A stretch of DNA of 64,000 nt from Thalassotalea sp. (GCA_029237915.1 JAQWHD010000064.1:1-64000), one strand, 5' to 3'. Positions 7,826-16,941 are shown, counted from the first letter of the stretch. A program made the numbers and translations. Notes: generated by a model from the sequence alone, not told the origin.

Positions 7826-8494
7826 ATGACTGAAAATATTGCTGAAAAAGTGGTGGTGATCTATTCCGGTGGCATGGACTCATTCACCGTACTTAATAGA
7901 GCGGTGCAAGATGGTAAGCAAGTATATGCACTTTCTTTTGATTACGGACAAAAGCACGTTAAAGAATTAGAGTATGCCGCCAATGTTTGTAAAGAGTTAA
8001 ACATCCCGCATAAAATCGTCGATATTAGTGCCATTAATCAACTTATTGGTGGTTCATCTTTAACTGATGATATAGACATTCCTGAGGGTCATTATGAAGA
8101 AGAGAGTATGAAGTCTACCGTTGTGCCTAATCGCAACATGATCTTACTTTCTATGGCCGTAGGTTACGCAGTATCGGTTGACGCCAACCAAGTTTATTAC
8201 GGTGCACACTCGGGCGATCACGCGATATACCCTGATTGTCGTCCAGAGTTTGTCGAAAAAATGAATGACGTGTGTCAAATTGCCAATTATGAACCCGTAG
8301 ATATTTACAGCCCTTATTTAAAAGACACAAAAATAGATATTTTAACTGATGGCATAAAGATGGGTTTAGATTATGGTAAAAGTTGGACATGCTATAACGG
8401 TCGTGAAAAAGCTTGTGGTAAATGTGGAGCTTGCCAAGAACGTTTAGAAGCATTCGAGAAAAATGGCCTTACCGACCCTCTTCCGTACGAATAG
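7826..8494 (+). CDS. queC: 7-cyano-7-deazaguanine synthase
   Basis: QueC makes preQ0 from 7-carboxy-7-deazaguanine with ATP and ammonia. The ATP PP-loop [10 protein letters not shown] lies near residues 14-23. The C-terminal zinc site has cysteines in [19 protein letters not shown] (about 190-208). The length of 222 residues matches the family. A strong terminator follows the stop. With queE across the divergent promoter region the cell can carry two consecutive preQ0 steps; the other que genes are not in this window. Confidence 0.96.
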   Translation: MTENIAEKVVVIYSGGMDSFTVLNRAVQDGKQVYALSFDYGQKHVKELEYAANVCKELNIPHKIVDISAINQLIGGSSLTDDIDIPEGHYEEESMKSTVVPNRNMILLSMAVGYAVSVDANQVYYGAHSGDHAIYPDCRPEFVEKMNDVCQIANYEPVDIYSPYLKDTKIDILTDGIKMGLDYGKSWTCYNGREKACGKCGACQERLEAFEKNGLTDPLPYE

Positions 8495-8524
8495 TCTCTA
8501 GCTTAAAAATAATGTTTTAAAAGC

Positions 8525-8558
8525 AAAAAAGACCAGAATATAATTCTGGTCTTTTTTT
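8525..8558 (+). terminator. Rho-independent terminator after queC
   Basis: AAAGACCAGAAT / ATTCTGGTCTTT form a long stem followed by seven T. The A-run on the other side means it can also serve the convergent acyl-CoA dehydrogenase gene. Confidence 0.85.
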
Positions 8559-8582
8559 GTTTAACTCATTTAAATATTTTTA

Positions 8583-10394
8583 TTAAAACATTTCTTCGCT
8601 CATTTGCATTAAGCTTTTCGGATCTTCCATCATAGTTTTAGCAAGAGCTTTTGTGCGCGGTAAAATACGTTCAAAGTAGAACTCTGCAGTTTTTACTTTA
8701 CCTTTATAAAAGGTTTTATCGCCTTCACCTGTGGTTAATTTTTCATTCGCCGCTTGTGCCTGCATTGCCCAAAAATAAGCCATAGTGATATAGCCAGAAT
8801 ACATTAGGTAGTCTGTGGATGCTGAGCCAACAATATCTCTGTCTTTTTTACCCTTAAGCATTAAACGAATGGTGTATTGTTGCCACTGGGCAACAACTTT
8901 TGCTAGCGGCCAGACAAATTTATGCATACGCATTTTTTGATCGTCACCTGAAACTACTGAATGATCCTTACAAAACACCAGAATTTCTTTAGCAAAAGAA
9001 TTCATTTCTTTCGCACGATTTAATAAAACTTTACGTCCCAGTAAATCAAGTGCTTGTATACCTGTGGTTCCTTCATAAAGTGTCGCAATGCGAGCATCAC
9101 GATAAGTTTGCTCCATGCCCCACTCTTTAATATAACCATGTCCACCAAAGACTTGCATGCCATTAGAGGCGGCTTCTAAACCAACCTCAGTTAAAAAGGC
9201 TTTTAAAATTGGTGTTAAGAAACCAAGACGTCCATCGGCTTTAGCTTTGACTTCTTCGTCGGTTGATTGCTCTAAATCATCAACAAGTTTGGCTACGTAA
9301 TACGCCATAGCGCGCCCGCCTTCTGCAAAGGCTTTTTGGGTAAGGAGTAAGCGACGTACATCAGGATGAACTATGATTGGATCGGCTATTTTATCAGGCG
9401 CTTTTACACCAGATAAAGAGCGCATTGATAAACGCTCTTTGGCGTAATCAAGCGAGTTTTGATAAGACAGTTCAGATGCACAAACACCTTGTAGTGCAGT
9501 ACCTAAACGAGCGGTATTCATAAAGGTAAACATATAAGATAAACCTTTATTTTCCTTACCAATCAAATAACCTTTCGCATTGTCAAAATTTAAAACAGCT
9601 GTTGCAGATGCTTTAATGCCCATTTTATCTTCAAGCGAGCCACAGACAACGTTATTAAAGTCACCCAAACTGCCATCTGCATTTACTTGTACTTTAGGCA
9701 CAATAAATAATGAAATGCCGCGAGTACCCTCTGGCGCATTTGGTAATCGTGCTAATACGATATGTACAATGTTATCGGTTAAATCGTGCTCGCCAGCAGA
9801 GATAAATATTTTGCTACCGGTAATATTAAATGAGCCATCGTCATTTGGTTCAGCTTTCGTTCTGATTTGCCCTAAATCGGTACCACATTGTGCTTCGGTT
9901 AAACACATGGTTCCAGTCCAAACGCCCTCAGTTAACTTAGTTAAATAGGTTTGCTTTTGTTCTTCACTACCATGCTCTAATAAGGTATTCATTGCTCCAT
10001 GGCTTAAACCTGGGTACATACCAAATGACCAGTTAGCTGTACCGATTAATTCTGACTTCATTAAACCAAGAGATTGAGGTAAGCCTTGACCACCGTAAGT
10101 TGTAGGGTGAGCTAATGCCTGCCATCCACCATCAACATACTGCTGGTATGCTTCTTTAAAACCGGTAGGCGTTGTAACTTTACCATTATCAAATTTACAG
10201 CCTTCTTTATCACCTGTTTGGTTTAATGGTAATAATTCATTTTCACAATATTTTGCACATTCAGCTAAAATTGCTTCAACCATATCTGGAGATGCATCTT
10301 CATAACTTGGATATTTTTCGTAATGTTCTTTGTAGCCTAAAACATCATAGGTAATAAATTCGATGTCTTTAAGAGGGGCAATATACTTTGGCAT
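8583..10394 (-). CDS. Acyl-CoA dehydrogenase, long C-terminal-domain type
   Basis: The 603-residue flavoenzyme oxidises an acyl-CoA to the enoyl-CoA. Visible are the N-terminal acyl-CoA dehydrogenase fold, the FAD/substrate motif MCLTEAQCGTDLGQIRTKA (near 163-181), GSKIFISAGEHDL, and the segment QVFGGHGYIKEWGMEQTYRDARIATLYEGTTGIQ (about 415-450) whose YEGT glutamate is the expected catalytic base. A further C-terminal domain (about 470-600) makes it longer than classical 380-residue enzymes and places it with the DmdC/AcdA-like group acting on fatty or methylmercaptopropionyl-type CoA esters. Substrate cannot be decided from sequence. It appears to be transcribed alone. Confidence 0.9.
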   Translation of the reverse strand: MPKYIAPLKDIEFITYDVLGYKEHYEKYPSYEDASPDMVEAILAECAKYCENELLPLNQTGDKEGCKFDNGKVTTPTGFKEAYQQYVDGGWQALAHPTTYGGQGLPQSLGLMKSELIGTANWSFGMYPGLSHGAMNTLLEHGSEEQKQTYLTKLTEGVWTGTMCLTEAQCGTDLGQIRTKAEPNDDGSFNITGSKIFISAGEHDLTDNIVHIVLARLPNAPEGTRGISLFIVPKVQVNADGSLGDFNNVVCGSLEDKMGIKASATAVLNFDNAKGYLIGKENKGLSYMFTFMNTARLGTALQGVCASELSYQNSLDYAKERLSMRSLSGVKAPDKIADPIIVHPDVRRLLLTQKAFAEGGRAMAYYVAKLVDDLEQSTDEEVKAKADGRLGFLTPILKAFLTEVGLEAASNGMQVFGGHGYIKEWGMEQTYRDARIATLYEGTTGIQALDLLGRKVLLNRAKEMNSFAKEILVFCKDHSVVSGDDQKMRMHKFVWPLAKVVAQWQQYTIRLMLKGKKDRDIVGSASTDYLMYSGYITMAYFWAMQAQAANEKLTTGEGDKTFYKGKVKTAEFYFERILPRTKALAKTMMEDPKSLMQMSEEMF

Positions 10395-10510
10395 GTCTAA
10401 CCTTGATTGATAAATTAATAATCTGGTTACAAACTATAACAATTCAACTGGTCTGACAAGTTGTTTGTTAATATATTTACGCTTCTAGGTTAATTTATAA
10501 GTCAAAGACA

Positions 10511-10533
10511 AAAAAAAGCTGCAGATGCAGCTT
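10511..10533 (-). terminator. Terminator after the 10559-11149 gene
   Basis: Read on the minus strand, AAGCTGCA-TC-TGCAGCTT is followed by a run of T. It lies 26 bases after the stop of the minus-strand gene. Confidence 0.8.
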
Positions 10534-10558
10534 TATTAAATACCGTTATTGTTTAGGA

Positions 10559-11149
10559 CTATTTTTTAGCATCTAGTGCATTTTGAATTTCTGCAAGCTC
10601 TTCTTTACTGAATGTACCTGTTGCTAGTATATGTTTAATTACTGATACATAACCGCCTTGTTCACTCTCCGATTTAATAATGAACTTATGCTTTTCAAGC
10701 GTTTTATCGACGGTTTTTCCAGCACTTTTTTCAACTTCAATAACCATTACTTTTTCTTGATGACCATCTTTTGAGATCCACTTCAGCTCACTTACTTCTT
10801 TGTCCTCAGAATGTTCTGCGACAACATCTGTATGCTCTTGGTGTAGCCCATTCAAACCGCCTAGTACATCTAATATTAATTTTTGATCTTCTGCCGGTAA
10901 ACCTGAGATAGCTTGGGCTAATTTTTCTTGATTGTGTAATGCCTCAACAGGCAGCATGAGTTGTAGATTTTTATTTTCACTTTCAATACTCACTTCTGCC
11001 GTTTTAGCGTCTACCTTAATCACCCGAACTTCTTGTTCTTTTTCAATCGTTTTTGCTTGTAAAGATAGGCTCAAAGTAGACAGAAAAAATACAATGCAAA
11101 GAGAAAAACAGCTGTTTTTAATTGTTAAGTGCTTTTTGATTTGATTCAT
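10559..11149 (-). CDS. Secreted or periplasmic protein of unknown function
   Basis: The 196-residue protein has an N-terminal signal peptide (positive MNQIKKHLTIK, then a hydrophobic stretch CFSLCIVFFLSTLSLSLQA ending at an Ala-x-Ala-like site near residue 32). The mature part is strongly charged, rich in Glu and Lys, with no cysteines or recognisable motif; it contains short beta-like stretches (EVRVIKVDAKTAEVSIES) and a C-terminal helix. I cannot assign a function. It is monocistronic with its own terminator and lies upstream of the acyl-CoA dehydrogenase gene on the same strand. Confidence 0.7.
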   Translation of the reverse strand: MNQIKKHLTIKNSCFSLCIVFFLSTLSLSLQAKTIEKEQEVRVIKVDAKTAEVSIESENKNLQLMLPVEALHNQEKLAQAISGLPAEDQKLILDVLGGLNGLHQEHTDVVAEHSEDKEVSELKWISKDGHQEKVMVIEVEKSAGKTVDKTLEKHKFIIKSESEQGGYVSVIKHILATGTFSKEELAEIQNALDAKK

Positions 11150-11421
11150 TTACGTTCCATTTTTAATTATTATTTTTAAGTAACTTTTATTTTATATCAT
11201 GCTCACTAGAAATGATTTTATATCATACAGAGGTATGTATAGATATATAGAGCCTAGATATAACAATCTGGTTGGATGAGATTAAGTTAGGTAAATTAAG
11301 GAGTTAAGATATTCAATAGCAATAAACATTGGCCAAACGCTTATATTGTCGCTAAAAAATAAAAGTTTTATCCATTTTGAACTAAAATTAAAGAACGTAT
11401 GATTTAACTTAAGAGGTTTTT

Positions 11422-11628
11422 ATGGGTACTATTTGGGACCATCATGCAAAGCATTTAGGTGAGCTTGTTAATGCTAATGAGGAATTAAAAGCTCATTTGT
11501 ATTTGGAACAATTAATGCTATTTCCGGTTAATATTCAAGATAAGATAATTAATGAAGTATCTAATTTATCTAAATGCAATAACGAAAAAATAGCCGAAAT
11601 CATCAGCTATTATTCATTCAATACTTAA
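11422..11628 (+). CDS. Small hypothetical protein
   Basis: The 68-residue frame begins MGTIWDHHAKHLGELVNANEELKAHLYLEQLMLFP and has an AAGAGG ribosome site at the right distance before the ATG. The composition is balanced and predicted largely helical, without a membrane segment. It lies alone between two minus-strand genes and ends nine bases before the uvrB stop. I recognise no family; the ribosome site and natural codon use support a real gene. Confidence 0.55.
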   Translation: MGTIWDHHAKHLGELVNANEELKAHLYLEQLMLFPVNIQDKIINEVSNLSKCNNEKIAEIISYYSFNT

Positions 11629-11637
11629 CTCGTGATA

Positions 11638-13635
11638 TTAAGTTTTAAGTTGCAATTCTCGTAATTTAGATATTTCATCTCTGGCTGCTGCAGCCTTTTC
11701 AAATTCTAAGTTACGAGCATGATCAAACATTTCATTTTCAAGTTTAGATATTTTCTTGTCTATTTCAGACGTTGTTAAAATATGACCATCAGTATTGGAT
11801 TCAGCAACTTTGTAATTTTTATTCGCTGAACTACCTCCTACTCCCATTATATCGCCAACTTTCTTCACTAAGCCTTTAGGGGTAATACCGTTATCTAAAT
11901 TAAACTGGTGCTGTGTGGCTCGTCGACTTACGGTTACATCAATGGCTTTTTGCATTGATTTAGTAATTTTGGCCGCGTATAAAATGGCCCTACCGTCCAA
12001 GTTTCTAGCTGCTCGACCTATGGTTTGTATTAGTGAACGTTCAGATCTTAAAAAGCCTTCTTTATCGGCATCTAATATTGCAACTAAAGAGACTTCTGGT
12101 AAATCTAAGCCTTCTCTAAGTAAGTTAATACCAATGAGTACATCAAAAACCCCTAAACGCAGATCTCTGATTATTTCCATGCGCTCTACAGTATCTATAT
12201 CAGAGTGTAAGTAACGAGTTTTAACGCCGTGTTCAGTTAAGTACTCAGACAAGTCTTCAGCCATGCGTTTAGTTAATGTGGTGGCCAAAACACGTTCTTG
12301 TTTGGCAACACGTTTATTGATTTCTGAAAGTAAGTCATCAACTTGCGTTTCTACCGGGCGAACTTCTATTTCAGGATCGAGTAAGCCTGTAGGCCTAACG
12401 ACTTGCCTTGCTACGTCTTCTCCTGATTTATCGAGCTCATATTGACTAGGTGTTGCTGAAACATAGATTGTTTGCGGCGCAAGTGAGGCAAATTCTTCAA
12501 ATTTCATCGGTCTGTTATCTAACGCCGACGGAAGACGAAAGCCATATTCAACCAAATTTTCTTTACGCGACCTATCGCCTTTATACATAGCGCCTATTTG
12601 CGGCACGGTAACGTGCGATTCATCAATAATTAATAAACCATCATCCGGAAGGTAGTCAAACAATGTCGGAGGCGCTTCGCCAGCATCGCGACCAGAAAGA
12701 TAACGGGAATAGTTTTCTACCCCAGAGCAATAACCAAGCTCGGTCATCATTTCAATATCAAACTGAGTTCGCTGTACAATGCGTTGCTCTTCTACGAGTC
12801 GATTATTGTCTTTTAATTGCGCAGAACGCTCTTTAAGTTCTACTTTAATCTTCTCAACCGCTGCAAGGATCTTTTCACGTGGTGTGGCGTAATGCGTTTT
12901 AGGATAAATAGTCACTCGTGACAGTACATTTTCAACTTGCCCCGTTAATGGGTCAAAATGACTAATACGTTCAATTTCTTCATCAAAGAGCTCAACTCTA
13001 ACAGCTATACGATCAGACTCAGCTGGGAATATATCAATGACATCGCCGCGTACGCGGTACGTTGCTCGTGCAAAGGCCACATCATTACGGGTATATTGCA
13101 GTTCAGCTAAGCGTCTTAAAATATCACGCTGGTTAATAATATCGCCCACAGACATGTGCAACATCATTTTTAAATACGAATCAGGATCGCCTAAACCATA
13201 AATAGCAGAAACCGATGCAATAATGATAACATCTCTACGCTCCATAAGGCCTTTAGTGGCTGATAAGCGCATTTGTTCAATGTGCTCATTAACTGATGCA
13301 TCTTTTTCAATAAAGGTGTCTGTAGTAGGCACATAAGCTTCAGGTTGGTAGTAATCGTAATACGATACAAAGTATTCAACCGCATTATTAGGGAAAAATT
13401 CTTTCATTTCTCCATATAGCTGCGCAGCTAACGTTTTATTAGGCGCAAGGATCATAGTCGGCCTTTGCGATGTTTCAATGACATTTGCAATGGTAAATGT
13501 TTTACCTGAGCCGGTAACACCTAATAAGGTTTGATGAGCGAGTCCGCAATCTAAACCATCAAGTAATTGCTTTATAGCCGTAGGTTGATCGCCACTTGGT
13601 TTGTAATTAGAAACTATTTCGAAATCTTTACTCAT
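11638..13635 (-). CDS. uvrB: Excinuclease ABC subunit B
   Basis: UvrB is the damage-verifying helicase-like subunit of nucleotide excision repair; it takes over DNA from UvrA and recruits UvrC. The 665-residue protein has Walker [15 protein letters not shown] (near 39-52), the beta-hairpin region [12 protein letters not shown] (about 92-103) that locks DNA strands, [17 protein letters not shown] (Walker B), the C-terminal helicase motifs ([18 protein letters not shown]), and a C-terminal UVR domain ([18 protein letters not shown]) that contacts UvrC. It starts one base after the stop of the upstream MATE transporter gene, so the two are probably co-transcribed. Confidence 0.98.
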   Translation of the reverse strand: MSKDFEIVSNYKPSGDQPTAIKQLLDGLDCGLAHQTLLGVTGSGKTFTIANVIETSQRPTMILAPNKTLAAQLYGEMKEFFPNNAVEYFVSYYDYYQPEAYVPTTDTFIEKDASVNEHIEQMRLSATKGLMERRDVIIIASVSAIYGLGDPDSYLKMMLHMSVGDIINQRDILRRLAELQYTRNDVAFARATYRVRGDVIDIFPAESDRIAVRVELFDEEIERISHFDPLTGQVENVLSRVTIYPKTHYATPREKILAAVEKIKVELKERSAQLKDNNRLVEEQRIVQRTQFDIEMMTELGYCSGVENYSRYLSGRDAGEAPPTLFDYLPDDGLLIIDESHVTVPQIGAMYKGDRSRKENLVEYGFRLPSALDNRPMKFEEFASLAPQTIYVSATPSQYELDKSGEDVARQVVRPTGLLDPEIEVRPVETQVDDLLSEINKRVAKQERVLATTLTKRMAEDLSEYLTEHGVKTRYLHSDIDTVERMEIIRDLRLGVFDVLIGINLLREGLDLPEVSLVAILDADKEGFLRSERSLIQTIGRAARNLDGRAILYAAKITKSMQKAIDVTVSRRATQHQFNLDNGITPKGLVKKVGDIMGVGGSSANKNYKVAESNTDGHILTTSEIDKKISKLENEMFDHARNLEFEKAAAARDEISKLRELQLKT

Positions 13636-13636
13636 A

Positions 13637-15010
13637 CTATTTACTTACAACATTTAATGTTTCGGGTGTGTCAAATTGCTTGGTGAATAAGCGATAAGAG
13701 AATAATGCCATTAACAAGTTACCAATTAAAGCGCCAATAAAGAAACCAAGCAATCCATATAATTGGCTACCTAAGTAAGCCAATGGCACATAAAATACGA
13801 ATAAGCGAATAATACTCAACACCAAGGCAACAAGTGGTTTATGCAGTGCATTAAAGGATGAGTTAGTTAAAATAATTATTCCTTGTAAGCCATAACCTAA
13901 AGGTAAAATCCACATAAACAAAGTGATGATATTGGCAACACTTTCTTCTTTTGCAAAGATGCTTGCTATAAAAGGAGCTGCGATGACCAATAATAAGTAA
14001 ACACCTATTTGCCAAATCAACACAAATTTAATAGAAACTTTAAAGCCCTCTTCAACTCGTTCAAGTTTATTAGCACCTAAATTTTGACTGATAAATGGTG
14101 GTAACGTCATTGACAATGCCAACACTACTAAACACGCAATTGACTCTATTCGAGAGCCAACTCCAAAGCCAGCAACCGCTGATTCACCATAAGTAGCGGC
14201 AATAGCAGTCATAATAGCGGCGGCAATCGGTGTAAGCATATTAGCGCCTGCGGCTGGTAAGCCAATCTTTAAGATTTTGGCTGCCGATATTTTAATCGTT
14301 GCCCATTGAGGAAATCTCAAATGAATTAGCTTACGTTTAAAACCCAGTATGTAAATAATTAAAGCTAAGCCAAATGCCCAAGATATTAACGTTGCTATTG
14401 CTGCACCTTGAATTCCTAACGCAGGAATTGGACCAAAGCCAAATATAAAGACGGGATCTAAAATGGCATTAATAAGACCTGCAAAGCCCATTACAAAGCT
14501 TGGCGTACGAGTGTCACCTGACGCTCTTAATACCGCATTACCTATCATAGGGCCAATTAAACCAACACTACCAATGAACCATAAATCCATATAGTCATGG
14601 ATAAGAGGCAGTAAGTGTTCTTTAGCACCTAATAAAGAAAAAATAAAATCGGAACTGAGTATGCCAATGATTGATAAACAACCCACGATAATCGCAGCAA
14701 GCATCAAAGCAACCGTAGCAACATTACGAGCATCGTCTTCGCAGCCTTTACCTAAAGATTTAGCAATAACAGCTGAAGTGCCTATACCTAATCCGATAGA
14801 TAAGCTAATTACAGTAAATGTAATTGGAAATGTAAAACTAATTGCAGCAAGAGGCTGCGTTCCCAACATACTGACAAAAAAGGTATCCACAAGATTAAAC
14901 GCCATTAATAAAATCATGCCATAGGTCATAGGTATGGTCATTTTCTTTATAACAGGGCCTACTGGATCATTCAGTAAATCAGGTTTTATCTGCTGAGCTA
15001 GTCGTGACAT
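13637..15010 (-). CDS. MATE-family efflux transporter
   Basis: The 457-residue protein has about twelve membrane segments in two homologous halves, starting [21 protein letters not shown], and the MATE hallmarks [21 protein letters not shown] and [39 protein letters not shown]. Such proteins expel cationic drugs or metabolites in exchange for sodium or protons; the substrate here is unknown. An in-frame TTG at 15025 exists, but the ATG at 15010 is the more likely start. Nothing but one base separates it from uvrB downstream. Confidence 0.92.
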   Translation of the reverse strand: MSRLAQQIKPDLLNDPVGPVIKKMTIPMTYGMILLMAFNLVDTFFVSMLGTQPLAAISFTFPITFTVISLSIGLGIGTSAVIAKSLGKGCEDDARNVATVALMLAAIIVGCLSIIGILSSDFIFSLLGAKEHLLPLIHDYMDLWFIGSVGLIGPMIGNAVLRASGDTRTPSFVMGFAGLINAILDPVFIFGFGPIPALGIQGAAIATLISWAFGLALIIYILGFKRKLIHLRFPQWATIKISAAKILKIGLPAAGANMLTPIAAAIMTAIAATYGESAVAGFGVGSRIESIACLVVLALSMTLPPFISQNLGANKLERVEEGFKVSIKFVLIWQIGVYLLLVIAAPFIASIFAKEESVANIITLFMWILPLGYGLQGIIILTNSSFNALHKPLVALVLSIIRLFVFYVPLAYLGSQLYGLLGFFIGALIGNLLMALFSYRLFTKQFDTPETLNVVSK

Positions 15011-15475
15011 TAAGTTTCGATACAAATTAATAAATTATTTTAATACGACATTGTAAAATATAGCTCGCACAGTAGCTAATCAAATATATAAAATTTAATA
15101 AATTATTAATTTTATGATTGTTTCTTTAAATATTACTTTTCTCTAACAATTAAAATTAAATACACAGGCAGAACTCTTTTGATGAGGTTGAACACAAAAC
15201 AAACAAGATGTTCACTAAAGCAACAGCACAAATATAAGCCATTGTTTTTAATGGCAAATAAATTAACACTAAATTATTTGGCATTTTTTAAAACCTAATA
15301 GAATCATAGCTGTACAGTTAATTACACTTTAATCAACATAGTTATCCACAAAATCAGTGGATAACTTTTAAAATAGGCTTAGATAAAACTACGAGCAAAT
15401 ATGGTTAAAATCTCAACTTTTTGTATGCAAAACAGTCAAACGGTCAGAAAGGTCGAATTTTTCTTATTTTTAGTA
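15011..15475. other. Intergenic region between the MATE gene and the tRNA array
   Basis: No gene is supported. It is very AT-rich and contains the DnaA-box palindrome at 15341-15365. The tRNA promoter begins at its right edge. Confidence 0.6.
15341..15365. promoter_or_regulatory. Inverted pair of DnaA-box-like sites
   Basis: GTTATCCAC (15341-15349) and GTGGATAAC (15357-15365) form a perfect 9-bp inverted repeat around a 7-base spacer. The left half reads TTATCCACA, a perfect match to the DnaA consensus TTATNCACA; the right half is one base away from it on the opposite strand. It lies about 110 bases before the tRNA promoter. Binding is inferred. Confidence 0.45.
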
Positions 15476-15502
15476 TTGACAGCATGCACTCAGATATATA
15501 AT
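15476..15502 (+). promoter_or_regulatory. Promoter of the tRNA-Asn array
   Basis: TTGACA at 15476-15481 is a perfect -35. TATAAT at 15497-15502 lies 15 bases on, or TAATAT at 15499-15504 at the preferred 17. A GC-rich discriminator follows, as in stable-RNA promoters. The first tRNA starts about 30 bases downstream. Confidence 0.75.
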
Positions 15503-15535
15503 ATTCGGCTCCGTTAGCAAGGCGCTAACTTTAAT

Positions 15536-15611
15536 TCCTCAATAGCTCAGTTGGTAGAGCAACGGACTGTTAATCCGTTTGTCCCTGGTTCAAGTCCAGG
15601 TTGAGGAGCCA
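15536..15611 (+). tRNA. tRNA-Asn (anticodon GTT), copy 1
   Basis: The 76-base gene has a perfect acceptor stem TCCTCAA/TTGAGGA with discriminator G and encoded CCA. Anticodon GTT is at 15569-15571 in the loop CTGTTAA, and the T-arm contains GGTTCAAGTCC. It is identical to copies 2 and 3. Confidence 0.97.
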
Positions 15612-15670
15612 AATTAAAAAGTAATGGTTTAATGTAAGTTAAATGGTTACAGATTTTATAAAGTTTTTTC

Positions 15671-15738
15671 GTTATAGCAACGGACTGACTATTATAAATT
15701 CAGCGTTCCTCCCTGCTCAAATAGAGGTTGAGGAGCCA
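15671..15738 (+). pseudogene. Degenerate tRNA-Asn-like unit 1
   Basis: AGCAACGGACTG and the 3' end GGTTGAGGAGCCA match tRNA-Asn, but the 5' acceptor strand is lost. The anticodon part is replaced by an ACTATTATAAATTCAG segment and the T-arm is mutated. The flanking CCAAATTAAAAAGTAATGG after it repeats the sequence after copy 1 at 127 bases' distance, so it arose by tandem duplication of the first tRNA unit. Confidence 0.75.
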
Positions 15739-15791
15739 AATTAAAAAGTAATGGTTTATTTTATAAATAAACGGTTATTATAAAGAACAAT

Positions 15792-15867
15792 TCCTCAATA
15801 GCTCAGTTGGTAGAGCAACGGACTGTTAATCCGTTTGTCCCTGGTTCAAGTCCAGGTTGAGGAGCCA
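15792..15867 (+). tRNA. tRNA-Asn (anticodon GTT), copy 2
   Basis: Identical in sequence to the copy at 15536-15611, with full cloverleaf and encoded CCA. It is separated from copy 3 by 35 bases with no promoter visible, so it is expected to be cut from a common precursor. Confidence 0.97.
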
Positions 15868-15902
15868 CATTTAGTAGCTAATTATCTACTTTAAAAAATA
15901 AT

Positions 15903-15978
15903 TCCTCAATAGCTCAGTTGGTAGAGCAACGGACTGTTAATCCGTTTGTCCCTGGTTCAAGTCCAGGTTGAGGAGCCA
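15903..15978 (+). tRNA. tRNA-Asn (anticodon GTT), copy 3
   Basis: Identical to copies 1 and 2. A Rho-independent terminator begins eight bases after its CCA, marking the end of the main transcript. Confidence 0.97.
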
Positions 15979-15985
15979 CATTAAG

Positions 15986-16019
15986 AAGCCTGCACTATTT
16001 ATTTAGCGCAGGCTTTTTT
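15986..16019 (+). terminator. Terminator after tRNA-Asn copy 3
   Basis: AAGCCTGC (15986-15993) pairs with GCAGGCTT (16008-16015), and T-residues follow. A second copy lies 143 bases downstream. Confidence 0.85.
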
Positions 16020-16041
16020 CTTTCTGCGATTAAAAAAAAGT

Positions 16042-16121
16042 TCAATGAGTTGCCCAAAGCAACGGACTGACTATTATAAAATCAGCGCTTGTCCCTGGTT
16101 CAAGTCCAGGTTGAGGAGCCA
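16042..16121 (+). pseudogene. Degenerate tRNA-Asn-like unit 2
   Basis: The T-arm and 3' acceptor strand with CCA (16091-16121) are identical to tRNA-Asn. The 5' part reads TCAATGAGTTGCCC and cannot pair with TTGAGGA. The anticodon region is replaced by CTGACTATTATAAAATCAG, a potential hairpin without a GTT anticodon. It lies after the terminator and cannot be a normal tRNA. Confidence 0.75.
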
Positions 16122-16128
16122 CATTAAG

Positions 16129-16161
16129 AAGCCTGCACTATTTACTTAGCGCAGGCTTTTT
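16129..16161 (+). terminator. Second copy of the tRNA terminator
   Basis: The same AAGCCTGC/GCAGGCTT stem and T-run as at 15986, duplicated with its neighbourhood. Confidence 0.75.
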
Positions 16162-16183
16162 CTTTCTGCAATTAAAAAAACTC

Positions 16184-16262
16184 TCAATGAGTTGCTCAAA
16201 GCAACGGACTGACTATTATAAAATCAGCGCTTGCCCTTCTCAAATAGTGGTTTAGGAAACTC
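16184..16262 (+). pseudogene. Degenerate tRNA-Asn-like unit 3
   Basis: It shares CAATGAGTTGC, CAAAGCAACGGACTGACT and ATAAAATCAGCGC with unit 2, but the T-arm (CTTCTCAAATAGTGG) and 3' end (TTTAGGAAAC) have decayed. It is the most eroded of the three. Confidence 0.7.
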
Positions 16263-16352
16263 ATTATAAAGGACTGCATTTATACATCTTGTTAATAATC
16301 ATTAGAGTGTTAGTTAGAAAAGCAGAAACTTCCGTTATTAGCGATTAACAGA

Positions 16353-16640
16353 CTAACTTAACCTCTTGAATGCTTGATCATAAACATTACCACGCTCTCT
16401 TTTACCAACAGCTAGCACTGTAACAGTAACCACATTTTCTTGAACTTCATAAACTAACCGATACCCTGCTTGGCGAAGCTTTATTTTGTATAGATTTTCG
16501 GCTCCAGATAGTTTGTCAGGTTGAACATGAGGATTAGATAGACGCTCAATTAGTTTCTTTTTAAACTGAGTTTGAAGTGTAGCACCTAATTTTTTCCATT
16601 CTTTTAAAGCCGATTTTTTAAATTCAAGTTTATAAGTCAT
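16353..16640 (-). CDS. RelE/ParE-superfamily toxin
   Basis: The 95-residue protein begins MTYKLEFKKSALKEWKKLG and has the RelE core NLYKIKLRQAGYRLVYEVQENVVTVTVLAVGKRERGNVY. RelE toxins cut mRNA in the ribosomal A site. The conserved Arg/Lys residues (KIKLR, YRLVYEV, GKRER) are present, so it should be active. The start overlaps the antitoxin end by eleven bases. The pair sits next to a tRNA array, a common landing site for acquired DNA. Confidence 0.92.
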   Translation of the reverse strand: MTYKLEFKKSALKEWKKLGATLQTQFKKKLIERLSNPHVQPDKLSGAENLYKIKLRQAGYRLVYEVQENVVTVTVLAVGKRERGNVYDQAFKRLS

Positions 16641-16878
16641 CGATGCTAACCGCTATCGAAGGTTCATTTCTGCGCTCTTCCACTAAAGCTAATAGCTCTA
16701 GATCTTCAAGTCTTTCCATTAATAGTTCATAGGCCTTTGCAGGAATACAATAGAAAGCTGGTTCATTCCGATTTAGCACGGCAATAGGGTCACCGTGTGC
16801 ACTAGATACCACTTTCATAGGGTTAGATTTTAACTCTGTAATACTTGCTGCTATTTCTGTTAATATACGGGCAGTCAT
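16630..16878 (-). CDS. Phd/YefM-family antitoxin
   Basis: The 82-residue protein has the Phd/YefM fold: ITELKSNPMKVVSSAHGDPIAVLNRNEPAFYCIPAKAYELLMERLEDLELLALV. The N-terminal half binds DNA and the C-terminal helix plus tail (RRNEPSIAVSIDDL) is expected to wrap and block the toxin. With the RelE-type partner this resembles the StbD/StbE arrangement. Regularly spaced repeats in the promoter are the likely operators. Confidence 0.9.
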   Translation of the reverse strand: MTARILTEIAASITELKSNPMKVVSSAHGDPIAVLNRNEPAFYCIPAKAYELLMERLEDLELLALVEERRNEPSIAVSIDDL

Positions 16879-16905
16879 TACAAGACCTCTTTAAGGTTTT
16901 TATTT

Positions 16906-16941
16906 AGGTCTTATTATAGGTCTTTAGTATGGTCTTAGCAA
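16906..16941 (-). promoter_or_regulatory. Toxin-antitoxin promoter with three 12-bp-spaced repeats
   Basis: On the minus strand TTGCTA (16936-16941) and TATAAT (16913-16918) are spaced by 17 bases. GGTCTT occurs within heptamers at 16906, 16918 and 16930, exactly twelve bases apart, and an inverted AAGACCT lies at 16882-16888. The repeats bracket the -10 and -35, as expected for autorepression by the antitoxin-toxin complex. Confidence 0.6.

Larger units (their letters stand above)
15979..16264 (+). repeat. 143-bp tandem duplication with terminator and tRNA-like unit
   Basis: Two adjacent copies, offset by 143 bases, each contain ACATTAAGAAGCCTGC, a terminator hairpin, CAATGAGTTGC and a degenerate tRNA unit. 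The second copy has drifted, most strongly in the T-arm. The unit includes the 3' end of a tRNA-Asn, so unequal recombination between tRNA copies is the likely origin. Confidence 0.75.

Noticed and set aside
15536-16262. Regularly repeated ~30-base units resembling a CRISPR array
   Set aside because: The repeats are tRNA-Asn copies and fragments with cloverleaf structure; there are no unique spacers or cas genes.
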